Assembly: GCA_036505615.1 (NCBI GenBank)
Contig: DASXTB010000075.1
Coordinates: forward strand, 1 to 21,984
Source: DASXTB01 sp036505615
GTDB lineage: Bacteria; Acidobacteriota; UBA6911; JACQSX01
Reading direction: 5' to 3'
Length of the DNA stretch: 21,984 bases
A model generated the notes under the pieces. It worked only from the letters and a program-made list of their open reading frames with translations. It ran no database searches and was not told the origin of the DNA. The translations under genes and the position numbers were made by a program. This document shows, piece by piece, positions 6,395-14,031 of the stretch (position 1 is the stretch's first letter; each line of letters starts with the position of its first letter).

Positions 6395-7888
6395 TCACAG
6401 AAAGCAGAATTCGACCAGAGTGCGCACTCCGAAACCGCTGGCGCCTTTCAGCGGCGAAGTCTCATCCTTGAAGAGATCGACGCCGGCGATATCCAGATGT
6501 GCCCATGCAGTATCCCCGACAAACTCGTGCAGGAATTTGGCCGCGTAACATGCGCCCCCGGGGCGGCCGCCGCTGTTCTTCATATCCGCAATTTCGCTCT
6601 GAATCTCCTTCTTGTATTCGTCGTCCAACGGAAGCTGCCATAGTTTTTCGCCGGCGCGACGCCCTGACTCCAGCAGCCGGTCTCGAAGGTCGCCGTTCGA
6701 ACTGAACAGTCCGGCACAGACGTGGCCGAGCGCCACCACACACGCGCCCGTCAGTGTCGCGATATCGACGATCTCTGCAGCGCCCAAGCGACGCGCATAG
6801 GCCAGAGCATCGGCAAGAATCAACCTTCCTTCAGCGTCGGTATTGGTAATCTCAATTGTTTTCCCGCTGAAGGATTTCACCACGTCCCCCGGGCGCTGGG
6901 CCGTTCCGCTGGGCATGTTCTCCACCGAAGGAATCACCGCAAAAATTTCGCGATTGGGTTTTAGCTTGGCAATCGCCTTCATCGCCCCCAATACAGCGCA
7001 CGCCCCCGCCTTATCGGCCTTCATCTCCTCCATCGATTGAGCCGGCTTGAGGCTTATTCCACCCGTATCAAACGTGACTCCCTTGCCCACCAGCGCCAGC
7101 GGTCCTCTTTGCCTGTGCTTCCTCTTCATTCCCGCCAACGGGCGGTAACGCATTACAATCAGGCGAGGCGGAACTGAGCTGCCTTTGGCAACGCTGAGCA
7201 GCGCATTCATGCCTTTCTGCCGCATCTGCTTTTCATCCAGGACGTCGATCTTCAGACCGCCTTCCTTCGCCAGATCTCGCGCCTTCTGCGCAAGAACCAG
7301 GGGATTGATGATGTTGCCGGGTTGATTGATTAGATGCCGCGCGAAATTGGTGCATTCGGCCAGGATTCTGGCCCTCTCCATCTTCTGCAGGATCCTGTCT
7401 CGCTTCACTTTAGCGGAGGAAACAAACGTCATTTCCGAGATTCTGGGCGTGCCCCGGTTTGATGTCTTGTATTCCTCGGGATCGTAAAGAGCCATAATCA
7501 GGCCCTCTACCGCCGCGCAGGCGGCCGCGTCGGCGTCAACACCCCCCCGGTCGAACACCGCTACCTTTCCAAAATTAATCTGGCGTAGTTTGGCGAAAGT
7601 TGTGCTCATAAACTGGCGCAGCGTATTGGCATCGTATACCCGCTGCTTGCCTGCGCCGCACAGCAGCAAACGCTTTGCCTTGACCTTGGGAGGACGAGGT
7701 ATCAGGTAAAATTCTCCAAGCTTTCCCCGAAATTCACGGGACTGCAGGACTTCGGCCACCAGGTTTTCAGAACCGTCTTTCAAAGCGGCAAAACTGCTAG
7801 AGGTCTGATCTTCGTCTTCGAACATCGGAAGCACGAGGACATCTGTTTCTACCTCTTCGAGCTTTGCCCTGCTAAATCCAAGTTTCAT
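6395..7888 (-). CDS. pepA: Leucyl aminopeptidase (M17 cytosol aminopeptidase)
   Basis: This two-metal peptidase removes N-terminal residues from peptides in the cytoplasm; some relatives also bind DNA. The 497-residue protein has the family length and intact catalytic residues: Lys269, Asp274, Asp292, Asp351 and Glu353 as metal ligands, with Lys281 and Arg355 as catalytic residues, each one position before its E. coli PepA counterpart. The signature NTDAEGRL is at 349-356. GGAG three bases before the ATG is the ribosome site. The gene follows smpB after 55 bp on the same strand and may be the last gene of the rfbA-rfbB-rfbD-smpB run. Its stop is followed by the GGTC inverted repeat. Confidence 0.95.
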   Translation of the reverse strand: MKLGFSRAKLEEVETDVLVLPMFEDEDQTSSSFAALKDGSENLVAEVLQSREFRGKLGEFYLIPRPPKVKAKRLLLCGAGKQRVYDANTLRQFMSTTFAKLRQINFGKVAVFDRGGVDADAAACAAVEGLIMALYDPEEYKTSNRGTPRISEMTFVSSAKVKRDRILQKMERARILAECTNFARHLINQPGNIINPLVLAQKARDLAKEGGLKIDVLDEKQMRQKGMNALLSVAKGSSVPPRLIVMRYRPLAGMKRKHRQRGPLALVGKGVTFDTGGISLKPAQSMEEMKADKAGACAVLGAMKAIAKLKPNREIFAVIPSVENMPSGTAQRPGDVVKSFSGKTIEITNTDAEGRLILADALAYARRLGAAEIVDIATLTGACVVALGHVCAGLFSSNGDLRDRLLESGRRAGEKLWQLPLDDEYKKEIQSEIADMKNSGGRPGGACYAAKFLHEFVGDTAWAHLDIAGVDLFKDETSPLKGASGFGVRTLVEFCFL

Positions 7889-7943
7889 AGTCTCCTATTA
7901 CTCCGGTGTTTCGCTTCATTCTGCCCCGGGCTACAAATCCAGT

Positions 7944-8405
7944 TTATTTCCGCGCGCTTTTCATGATTTTCGCCAGTTCCCGGTCGGATTCTTTTCTCCG
8001 CTGCGTTTCTCTCTTGTCGTACATCTTCTTGCCCTTTACGACAGCGATTTCCACTTTGGCCCGACCCTCCTTAAAATAAACCCGCAAAGGGACCAAAGTG
8101 AATCCCTTTTCCACGCTCTTGCCGATCAGCTTATTGATCTCCTGGCGGTGAAGCAGCAGTTTGCGCGTCCGAGTGGGATCGGGATTTTCGCGATTGCCGT
8201 GCGAGTAGGGGCTGATGTGACAGTTCACCAGGTAAATCTCGTTGTTCTTGATTTGCGCGTAGCTGTCTTTCAAGTTGATGCGCGCCTCTCGCAGCGATTT
8301 AACTTCCGTCCCGCTCAACACTATGCCCGCTTCGTAGCGATCAAAGATATGGTAATCGTGGAAAGCTTTCTTGTTGCTGGCAACGACTTTCTCAGTCTCG
8401 CTCAC
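7944..8405 (-). CDS. smpB: SsrA-binding protein SmpB
   Basis: SmpB binds tmRNA and brings it to stalled ribosomes for trans-translation. The protein has the conserved N-terminus VASNKKAFHDYHIFDRYEAGIVLSGTEVKSLR, the internal ISPYSHGNRENPDPTRTRKLLLH and the basic tail GKKMYDKRETQRRKESDRE. I choose GTG at 8405, giving 153 residues, the usual length. It overlaps the rfbD stop as GTGA, suggesting coupled translation. A longer frame from 8444 adds 13 residues unlike SmpB. The tmRNA gene (ssrA) is not visible in the window. Sitting inside a sugar-nucleotide operon is unusual for smpB and may reflect only shared transcription. Confidence 0.95.
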   Translation of the reverse strand: MSETEKVVASNKKAFHDYHIFDRYEAGIVLSGTEVKSLREARINLKDSYAQIKNNEIYLVNCHISPYSHGNRENPDPTRTRKLLLHRQEINKLIGKSVEKGFTLVPLRVYFKEGRAKVEIAVVKGKKMYDKRETQRRKESDRELAKIMKSARK

Positions 8406-9238
8406 GACAGCTCTGCTAAATACTGGGCCAGGCCTTCCTGCCAATGCGGCAATAATTGGAGGCCCTCCTCTTCCAGGGCTAGATTGCGCAAGACGCTGTT
8501 TCGCGGCCGCCGCGCAGGACGACCGCTCTCGGCCGATGTAATGGGCACGACCGACATGCAGATCTGCCTCATCTTCATTATTTGCAGCGCAAATTCAAAC
8601 CAGGAACAGCTTGAGGAATTCGTGACATGGTAGGTTCCAAAGCGATTGGAGGACACAAGCTCCGCAATCTTCTGAGCCAGGTGATAAGAGTAAGTCGGAC
8701 TTCCCACCTGGTCCGAAACTACGCGCAGGGTTTTTTGCTCCCCAGTTAAACGCAAAATAGTGGCAACAAAATTTTTCCCGTGTCTTCCAAACAACCAAGA
8801 GGTGCGGATGATGTAATGTCTCCCGCAGAGATCGCGGACGAAGCCTTCACCCGCCAGTTTCGACTCGCCGTAGACGTTGATCGGATGTGTCGGATCCGAT
8901 TCCAGATAGGGTTCGGTTTTCTCGCCGTCAAAAACATAGTCGGTGCTGATGTAAACGACTGCGGCGCCGATATCTTCAGCGATCTGTGCCACATTGCGCG
9001 TTCCCAAGCCGTTAACCCTGTGGGCAAGCTCAGCATGCGACTCACAAGCGTCAACGTCCGTGTAAGCCGCCGCATGAATCACTACCTGAGGAGCATGTCG
9101 ACGAAATGTGCGCCCTACGGCTTGCAAATCTGTGACGTCCAAGTCCTTCGACGAAAGACCGGTTGTGGATGCCGGAGATAACACCCGCACCAGGTCGTGC
9201 CCAAGCATCCCCCGAGCGCCCGTGATCAAAATCCGCAT
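8402..9238 (-). CDS. rfbD: dTDP-4-dehydrorhamnose reductase
   Basis: RmlD performs the last step of dTDP-L-rhamnose synthesis, NAD(P)H reduction of dTDP-4-keto-rhamnose. The 278-residue protein has the Rossmann motif GARGMLG (7-13), STDYVFDG (98-105) and the catalytic pair Tyr123/Lys127 in YGESK. The frame is open to 9385, but those 49 extra residues overlap rfbB and match nothing, so ATG 9238 is the start; it leaves four bases after the rfbB stop. The stop overlaps the smpB GTG start. No strong ribosome site is seen, consistent with coupling to rfbB. Confidence 0.94.
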   Translation of the reverse strand: MRILITGARGMLGHDLVRVLSPASTTGLSSKDLDVTDLQAVGRTFRRHAPQVVIHAAAYTDVDACESHAELAHRVNGLGTRNVAQIAEDIGAAVVYISTDYVFDGEKTEPYLESDPTHPINVYGESKLAGEGFVRDLCGRHYIIRTSWLFGRHGKNFVATILRLTGEQKTLRVVSDQVGSPTYSYHLAQKIAELVSSNRFGTYHVTNSSSCSWFEFALQIMKMRQICMSVVPITSAESGRPARRPRNSVLRNLALEEEGLQLLPHWQEGLAQYLAELS

Positions 9239-9242
9239 CGTG

Positions 9243-10268
9243 TCAGAGGTTGGAAAGAGTGCGATCGCGCTGCTGATACATCTTTTGATAGTAGTTGCGA
9301 TAGGCGCCGCTGCGCACCCGCTGCACCCAACCCTGATGGTCGCGATACCATTGTACTGTCCCTGCCAATCCCTCAGACAGCGCAATGGTCGGCTTCCACC
9401 CTACTTCCCTTTCCATTTTCGACGCGTCAATGGCGTACCGGCGATCGTGCCCTGGACGATCTTTCACAAATCGGATCAATGACTCCGGCTTTCCCAGCAG
9501 TGAAAGAATCTCTCGAACCAGCGAAAGATTATCACGCTCGCTGCTTCCGCCAATATTGTAGATCTCCCCAGCTTTTCCATCCTCCAGCACTCTCACCAGC
9601 CCGGTGCAATGATCGCTGACATGGATCCAGTCGCGGACATTCCCTCCGTCGCCGTAGATAGGGAGCGGAAGGTCTTCCATAGCGTTGCATATCATCAGAG
9701 GAATCATCTTTTCGGGAAACTGGAAAGGGCCGTAGTTATTCGAGCAGCGCGTGATTATCGCGGGGATGCCGTAGGTGTGGAAGTAGGAGCGGACCAGCAG
9801 ATCGCTTGCCGCCTTGCTTGCCGAGTATGGGCTGTTGGGCTGAAGAGCGCTGCTTTCCGTAAACTTGCCGGACGGTTCAAGCGAGCCATAAACTTCATCC
9901 GTGGAAACGTGGAGAAATCTTTCAATACCATCGCGGCGGCTGATCTCCAGCAGCTGATGCGTGCCGGTCACGTTTGTCCGGACGAAGACTCCACTTTCCA
10001 GAATGCTCCGATCCACGTGACTCTCAGCGGCAAAATGGACCACCGCGTCCGGTTTTTCCGCGAAGGCCGATCGCAGCGCCTCTGGATCGCAAACATCGCC
10101 GTGGACAAACCGATAGCGCGAATTGCCCTCGACTCCTTGCAGATTTTCCAGGTTCCCGGCATAGGTCAAGGCATCAAGATTAACAACCGCATGGGAAGTT
10201 TCTTTCAAAACATGACGAATGAAATTAGATCCGATAAAACCCGCACCACCGGTAACAAGCAAGCGCAT
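9243..10268 (-). CDS. rfbB: dTDP-glucose 4,6-dehydratase
   Basis: RmlB, the second enzyme of the dTDP-rhamnose pathway, converts dTDP-glucose to dTDP-4-keto-6-deoxyglucose with bound NAD+. The 341-residue protein shows the full extended-SDR pattern: GGAGFIG (7-13), STDEVYG (122-128) with catalytic Asp124 and Glu125, and YSASK (148-152) with Tyr148 and Lys152. NNYGPFQFPEK and NVRDWIHV are also typical of RmlB. It starts six bases after the rfbA stop and ends four bases before rfbD, a tight operon. The product can also feed other deoxysugars, so rhamnose as the final product is inferred from rfbD. Confidence 0.96.
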   Translation of the reverse strand: MRLLVTGGAGFIGSNFIRHVLKETSHAVVNLDALTYAGNLENLQGVEGNSRYRFVHGDVCDPEALRSAFAEKPDAVVHFAAESHVDRSILESGVFVRTNVTGTHQLLEISRRDGIERFLHVSTDEVYGSLEPSGKFTESSALQPNSPYSASKAASDLLVRSYFHTYGIPAIITRCSNNYGPFQFPEKMIPLMICNAMEDLPLPIYGDGGNVRDWIHVSDHCTGLVRVLEDGKAGEIYNIGGSSERDNLSLVREILSLLGKPESLIRFVKDRPGHDRRYAIDASKMEREVGWKPTIALSEGLAGTVQWYRDHQGWVQRVRSGAYRNYYQKMYQQRDRTLSNL

Positions 10269-10274
10269 AATTCG

Positions 10275-11021
10275 TTATGGCTGCGACGCAGAGTGCTGAT
10301 GTTTGTGCTCTCGCTGAGCCACCAGATTTCCGGCCTTCAGCAGAGAGTCAAAGGTCCCCGCGTCGGTCCACCATCCCTCCAGAACATCATAAGTCATAAG
10401 GCCGCGCTCAATGTAGGCGTTGTTCACATCGGTAATTTCCAGTTCTCCACGTCCGGAAGGCTTCAGGGTTTTGACAATACTGAATACTTCGCTGTCGTAC
10501 ATATAGATACCGGTCACCGCAAAACGTGACTTGGGGACTGCCGGTTTCTCCTCAATTCGCTTCACTCGCTTGCCCTCCAGTTCCGGGACGCCAAAGCGCT
10601 GCGGGTCGTCTACTTCCTTTAACAATATCTTGGCTCCTTTGCCCACCTTCGTAAAACTTTCAACATAGAGACGAATGCTTTTTTCCACCAGATTGTCGCC
10701 CAGCACGACGCAAATTAAGTCCTCGTCGGCAAAATACTCGGCATAGGAAAGCGCTTCGGCGATTCCGCCTTCGCCTTCCTGGTAGGCATAGCTGATTTGC
10801 TGCAATCCAAACTCCTTGCCGTTGCCCAGCAATCGCAGGAAGTCACCGGCGTTGTTTCCCCCGGTAACAATCATGATATCGGTGATCCCGGCGTCGACAA
10901 GAGTTTCCAATGGATAGTAAATCATCGGTTTGTTGAATACCGGCAGCAGATGTTTGTTGGTCACTTTCGTCAAAGGCCGCAGCCTGGTCCCCAGTCCGCC
11001 GGCCAGAATAATGCCTTTCAT
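10275..11021 (-). CDS. rfbA: Glucose-1-phosphate thymidylyltransferase (short form)
   Basis: RmlA makes dTDP-glucose from glucose-1-phosphate and dTTP. The 248-residue protein has the nucleotidyltransferase loop AGGLGTRLRPLT (7-18), the KP lysine region around NKPMIYYPLE (30-39), the metal-binding GDN (Asp109), and EITDVNNAYI near the C-terminus. Classical RmlA is about 290 residues; this belongs to the shorter ~240-residue form without the C-terminal helical extension that contributes to the allosteric site, so feedback control may differ. GAGG eight bases before the ATG is the ribosome site. It is the first gene of the run, so the operon promoter should be in the gap shared with thrC. Confidence 0.93.
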   Translation of the reverse strand: MKGIILAGGLGTRLRPLTKVTNKHLLPVFNKPMIYYPLETLVDAGITDIMIVTGGNNAGDFLRLLGNGKEFGLQQISYAYQEGEGGIAEALSYAEYFADEDLICVVLGDNLVEKSIRLYVESFTKVGKGAKILLKEVDDPQRFGVPELEGKRVKRIEEKPAVPKSRFAVTGIYMYDSEVFSIVKTLKPSGRGELEITDVNNAYIERGLMTYDVLEGWWTDAGTFDSLLKAGNLVAQREHKHQHSASQP

Positions 11022-11051
11022 ATCGTGCGCCTCATGAATGTAAAAACGCCG

Positions 11052-11081
11052 ATGATAACGAATTTCCAGCGAGCCTGCCAG
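11052..11081 (-). promoter_or_regulatory. Candidate promoter of the rfbA operon
   Basis: On the minus strand, CTGGCA (11076-11081) and TATCAT (11052-11057) are separated by 18 bp, matching four and five of six sigma70 consensus bases. It lies 30 bp upstream of the rfbA start. Pattern match only. Confidence 0.35.
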
Positions 11082-11171
11082 CTTCTTGCAAAAACTCCTT
11101 GTAAAATCCGTGCCGCTGTAATACTAATAGTCACTGTCGTGATTTGAGCATATTGCCGCGACGTTAAACAA

Positions 11172-11345
11172 GGGAGCTAAAAAGCGATGACAAAACACAC
11201 CTGAGAGTTGCTATTCCGGTCTGATCCCTTCGAAGGGTAATTTCTGTCTGGCTCCGAAAATCAGCGGCGCCCATACTCGCCCGACCGGTACTGAAATCAT
11301 TTTCCTTCGGATACCAGACAATTGACGTGAGAGGTTGACCTGATC
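11172..11345 (+). promoter_or_regulatory. Possible structured leader of thrC, with a five-codon open frame
   Basis: The 5' region shows several pairings. CCCTTCGAAGGG (11226-11237) is a perfect palindrome. TGTCTGG (11245-11251) pairs with CCAGACA (11314-11320), continued by CCGA/TCGG after a small internal loop (11254-11257 with 11307-11310). TCAG-CGG (11261-11267) can pair with CCG-GTA-CTGA (11285-11294) inside. Upstream, GGGAG at 11172-11176 precedes a mini-frame ATG ACA AAA CAC ACC TGA (11187-11204), encoding Met-Thr-Lys-His-Thr. There is no T run, so any control would more likely act on translation. AGGTTGACCT just before the start could mask the ribosome site. I recognise no known riboswitch class. 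Confidence 0.35.
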
Positions 11346-12611
11346 ATGACTTACTTCAATGGTTTGCAATGCCACCTATGTAAAACGAAGTTTCCGGCGG
11401 AAGCGCTTTATGTATGCGACCAGTGTCTGGGACCGCTGGAGGTAGTTTACGACTATGCCGCCATTGGGGCAGTTTTGAGCCGCCGCGAAATTGAGAAACG
11501 CCCCAAGAGTCTGTGGCGTTACCGGGAGTTGCTTCCCATAGTGGGTCCGCCGCTCACCGGTTTCTATTCGGGTTTCACCCCCTTGGTGCGAGCCGAAAGG
11601 CTGGCTCAGCGTCTGGGATTGCGCGAGCTGTACCTAAAGGATGACTCGGTCAATCACCCCACTTTCTCCTACAAGGACCGAGTGGTATCGGTTGCGGCGA
11701 CGCGTGCTGTGGAACTCGGCTTCGATGTTTTTGCCTGCGCATCCACCGGAAACCTCGGCAACAGCGTTTCAGCACACGCCGCCAGACTGGGCTTGGATTG
11801 TTACGTCTTCATCCCGCATGATTTGGAGGTAGGCAAAGTGCTTGGCTCGGCAATCTACAACCCCACGCTGGTCGCAGTGCGGGGCAATTACGATGACGTC
11901 AACCGGCTCTGCACGCAGATTGCCGAGCGTCACAGATGGGGCTTTGCCAATATTAATTTGCGCAGCTACTACGCGGAAGGCGCCAAGACGTATGGATTCG
12001 AGATCGCCGAGCAACTCGGTTGGAGATTTCCCAAACATGTGATTTCTCCGGTCGCCGGAGGGACGCTGCTACCGCGCATCGGGCGAGCATTCCGCGAGTT
12101 CCGTGAAATCGGCCTGGTGAACGATCCATTACCCAAGATTCATGCGGCCCAGGCCGCCGGCTGCGCGCCGGTTATCCAGGCGCTTGAACATGGATTGGAA
12201 TACCCGGAACCGGTGAAACCGAACACTCTGGCCAAGTCGATCGCGATTGGAAATCCCGCTGACGGATTCCAAGTGCTAAAGACAGTCCGGTCCACGGGCG
12301 GATCAGGCGCCAAGGTCTCGGACGAGCAGATCGTGAGCGCAATCCACCTGCTGGCGGAAACGGAAGGTCTCTTTACCGAACCTGCCGGAGGCACAACCCT
12401 GGCGGCTACCTTGGCCTTACTTAAACAGGGCGCTATCCCGCCCGATGAATCGATCGTCGTTTGTATCACCGGCAACGGGTACAAGACCACAGAAGTGGTG
12501 AAGGAGGGGGCGATGCGAACGGTACAATTGGGCAGGTCGCTACAGGAGTTCGAAGATTTTCTCTCAGAACAAGCCGTGAGGAAACCGGTGTTGAAGGCCG
12601 CCCAGGGGTAA
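11346..12611 (+). CDS. thrC: Threonine synthase
   Basis: This PLP enzyme converts O-phosphohomoserine to threonine. The 421-residue protein starts with a zinc-ribbon-like Cys9-x2-Cys12 ... Cys24-x2-Cys27, seen in one class of threonine synthases, and then the fold-type II core: SYKDR with the PLP lysine at 109, ASTGNLGNS binding the phosphate, and a late GNGYKT. SGFTPL and LKDDSVNHPT are family hallmarks. The start is placed after AGAGG at 11331-11335, ten bases away. No other threonine-pathway gene is in the window. The AATGAAGAATTAAG repeat begins three bases after the stop codon. Confidence 0.94.
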   Translation: MTYFNGLQCHLCKTKFPAEALYVCDQCLGPLEVVYDYAAIGAVLSRREIEKRPKSLWRYRELLPIVGPPLTGFYSGFTPLVRAERLAQRLGLRELYLKDDSVNHPTFSYKDRVVSVAATRAVELGFDVFACASTGNLGNSVSAHAARLGLDCYVFIPHDLEVGKVLGSAIYNPTLVAVRGNYDDVNRLCTQIAERHRWGFANINLRSYYAEGAKTYGFEIAEQLGWRFPKHVISPVAGGTLLPRIGRAFREFREIGLVNDPLPKIHAAQAAGCAPVIQALEHGLEYPEPVKPNTLAKSIAIGNPADGFQVLKTVRSTGGSGAKVSDEQIVSAIHLLAETEGLFTEPAGGTTLAATLALLKQGAIPPDESIVVCITGNGYKTTEVVKEGAMRTVQLGRSLQEFEDFLSEQAVRKPVLKAAQG

Positions 12612-12613
12612 TC

Positions 12614-12663
12614 AAGAATGAAGAATTAAGAATGAAGAATTAAGAATGAAGAATTAAGAATGA
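12614..12663. repeat. AATGAAGAATTAAG tandem repeat, copy A
   Basis: The 14-bp unit AATGAAGAATTAAG is iterated about three and a half times immediately after the thrC stop. It faces copy B at 12694-12730 in inverted orientation 30 bp away, and the two can pair into a long AT-rich stem between convergent genes. Confidence 0.9.
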
Positions 12664-12693
12664 CGACGTTGAGTTGAAGGTGGTCGCTGCCTT

Positions 12694-12730
12694 TCATTCT
12701 TCGTTCATTCTTAATTCTTAATTCTTCATT
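12694..12730. repeat. AATGAAGAATTAAG repeat, inverted copy B
   Basis: This is the reverse complement of the same unit, less regular than copy A. It contains the last three codons (Met-Lys-Asn) and the TAA stop of the minus-strand GT4 gene, so repeat sequence supplies the end of that protein. Confidence 0.9.
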
Positions 12731-13797
12731 TGCGACAATAGCCTTTCGTAGATCTCCAGCGTCCTTTTTACCTTTTGATCCAGCGTGAAGTGTTCCAGCA
12801 CTCGCTGCCGCCCGGCTTTACCGTACTGGGTGCGCAGGGCCCGGTTGTCCACCAGTTTCTGTAGCGCTTCGGCAAGGGCGTCAGGCTGCTGGGGCGGTAC
12901 CAGCAGCCCCGTCTCTCCGTGCTGCACCAACTCGGGGATTCCGCCGATATTACTGGCGACTACCGGAAGCGACGCAGCCATAGCGGCCAGAATTCCCGAC
13001 GACAAACCTTCGGACAGCGAAGGAAGCACAAAAATATCAAACCCATGGAGAAAAGGAGCAACCTGTGGCTGAAAACCCATGAAGTCAACGACGCTGGCAA
13101 GGCCCAGGCTCGCGGTCTCGCGCTCCAGCGAAGAACGCAGCGGACCGTCTCCGACAAGAACCAGCCGCGTTTCGGGGCGCCGGCGGTGCAACTCGGAAAA
13201 GGCCGCCAGCAACGTTGAATGCCCCTTCTCCTCGCTGAGAAATGCGACGCATCCGATCACCACTATGGAATGATCATGAACGCGCTTGCAGGGCGCAGCC
13301 TCTATCTCGCTTACATCGACTCCCTCATAGACCACTTCCACGCGTTCTCTTGGAATTCCAGAATTGACGAGCGTCTCGGCAATCCCGCTTGAAACAGTGA
13401 TGATCAGATCCGATGAGTAAAGATACTTCCACCGGCTCAAGGTTCCTCGCAACGGAAAGTTCACGCGACGGGATAGAACACGCACCGGAATTCCGGCTTG
13501 ACGGCTAAGGAATGCAGCTACTCCAATGCCGCGGGGCGTGTTGAAGTGAAACACGTCCCAGTTTCTGGATTTAAGGACGCGGCGCAGCGACTGGATTTGT
13601 AGAGGGTTCAACTCGCCGCGCCAGCTCAACGGAAAATGAGCGATTCCCAATTCTCTTACGCGCAGCAAAAGCAGAGCCGCTTCGGGAGCGATCAAAGCGA
13701 CATTGATCGCGAGTCCGTGCAGCCCTCGAATCAGTGTAAAAAGCTGCTCTTGGCCTCCGCGCCAAGTTGTTTCGTTGTCCAGGAACAGTACGTTCAT
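12718..13797 (-). CDS. Glycosyltransferase family 4 protein
   Basis: A 359-residue GT-B-fold glycosyltransferase, probably acting at the cytoplasmic membrane face on a glycan. GGQEQL near the N-terminus, EEKGH (189-193), VGDGPL (215-220), LPSLSEG (258-264) and IGGIPELVQHGETGLLVP (284-301) are GT4 marks. The usual E-x7-E motif has Glu263, but the second position is Ala271 (ILAAMAAS instead of LEAMAAG), an uncommon loss of a residue that normally contacts the nucleotide. The frame extends to 13944, but that crosses the GTAG palindromes; ATG 13797 matches the family N-terminus. No clear ribosome site is seen. Its end lies in repeat copy B. The substrate is not predictable. Confidence 0.88.
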   Translation of the reverse strand: MNVLFLDNETTWRGGQEQLFTLIRGLHGLAINVALIAPEAALLLLRVRELGIAHFPLSWRGELNPLQIQSLRRVLKSRNWDVFHFNTPRGIGVAAFLSRQAGIPVRVLSRRVNFPLRGTLSRWKYLYSSDLIITVSSGIAETLVNSGIPRERVEVVYEGVDVSEIEAAPCKRVHDHSIVVIGCVAFLSEEKGHSTLLAAFSELHRRRPETRLVLVGDGPLRSSLERETASLGLASVVDFMGFQPQVAPFLHGFDIFVLPSLSEGLSSGILAAMAASLPVVASNIGGIPELVQHGETGLLVPPQQPDALAEALQKLVDNRALRTQYGKAGRQRVLEHFTLDQKVKRTLEIYERLLSQMKN

Positions 13798-13853
13798 GAA
13801 AGTTGCCGGTTGTCGGTGTCCACTGCCCAGTGAAGCTCCTCCACGGGGACAAC

Positions 13854-13982
13854 GAACGTGAGAAAAAATCAATTTGATTGTAGGGGCGGCCCTGCGTGGC
13901 CGCCCGGACCCGCGGCCTTTATTGGAGAACGGGCGACCACACACACAGGGTCGCCCGTACAGATGAAATCAATTTCTTCACA
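13854..13982. repeat. GTAG-headed palindrome pair (REP/BIME-like), second copy
   Basis: 13880-13905 begins GTAGGGGCGG and forms GGGCGGCC/GGCCGCCC with loop CTGCGT. 13931-13960 is the inverted partner, stem GGGCGACC/GGTCGCCC with a 10-base loop and head GTAC (reverse complement) in place of GTAG. The outer flanks are similar and inverted as well (GTGAGAAAAAATCAATTT near 13859 and AAATCAATTTCTTCAC near 13966). It belongs to the same family as 3496-3571 and lies between the GT2 and GT4 genes. Confidence 0.8.
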
Positions 13983-14031
13983 GGTTCTGGCGGGGCGCGG
14001 TTGTGATTTTTTCAAAGGTTCTCACTGGCAG

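Noticed and set aside
9609..10529. Long plus-strand open frame of 306 codons
   Set aside because: It is antisense to the strongly supported rfbB and rfbA genes and has no recognisable motif.
11161..11345. T-box or TPP riboswitch before thrC
   Set aside because: The CTGAGA word at 11201-11206 recalls TPP elements, but the remaining consensus is missing, and no T-box AGGGTGG-type sequence is present.
13798..13944. N-terminal extension of the GT4 gene
   Set aside because: These 49 codons translate the GTAG palindrome region; the family N-terminus MNVLFLDNETTWRGG begins at 13797.
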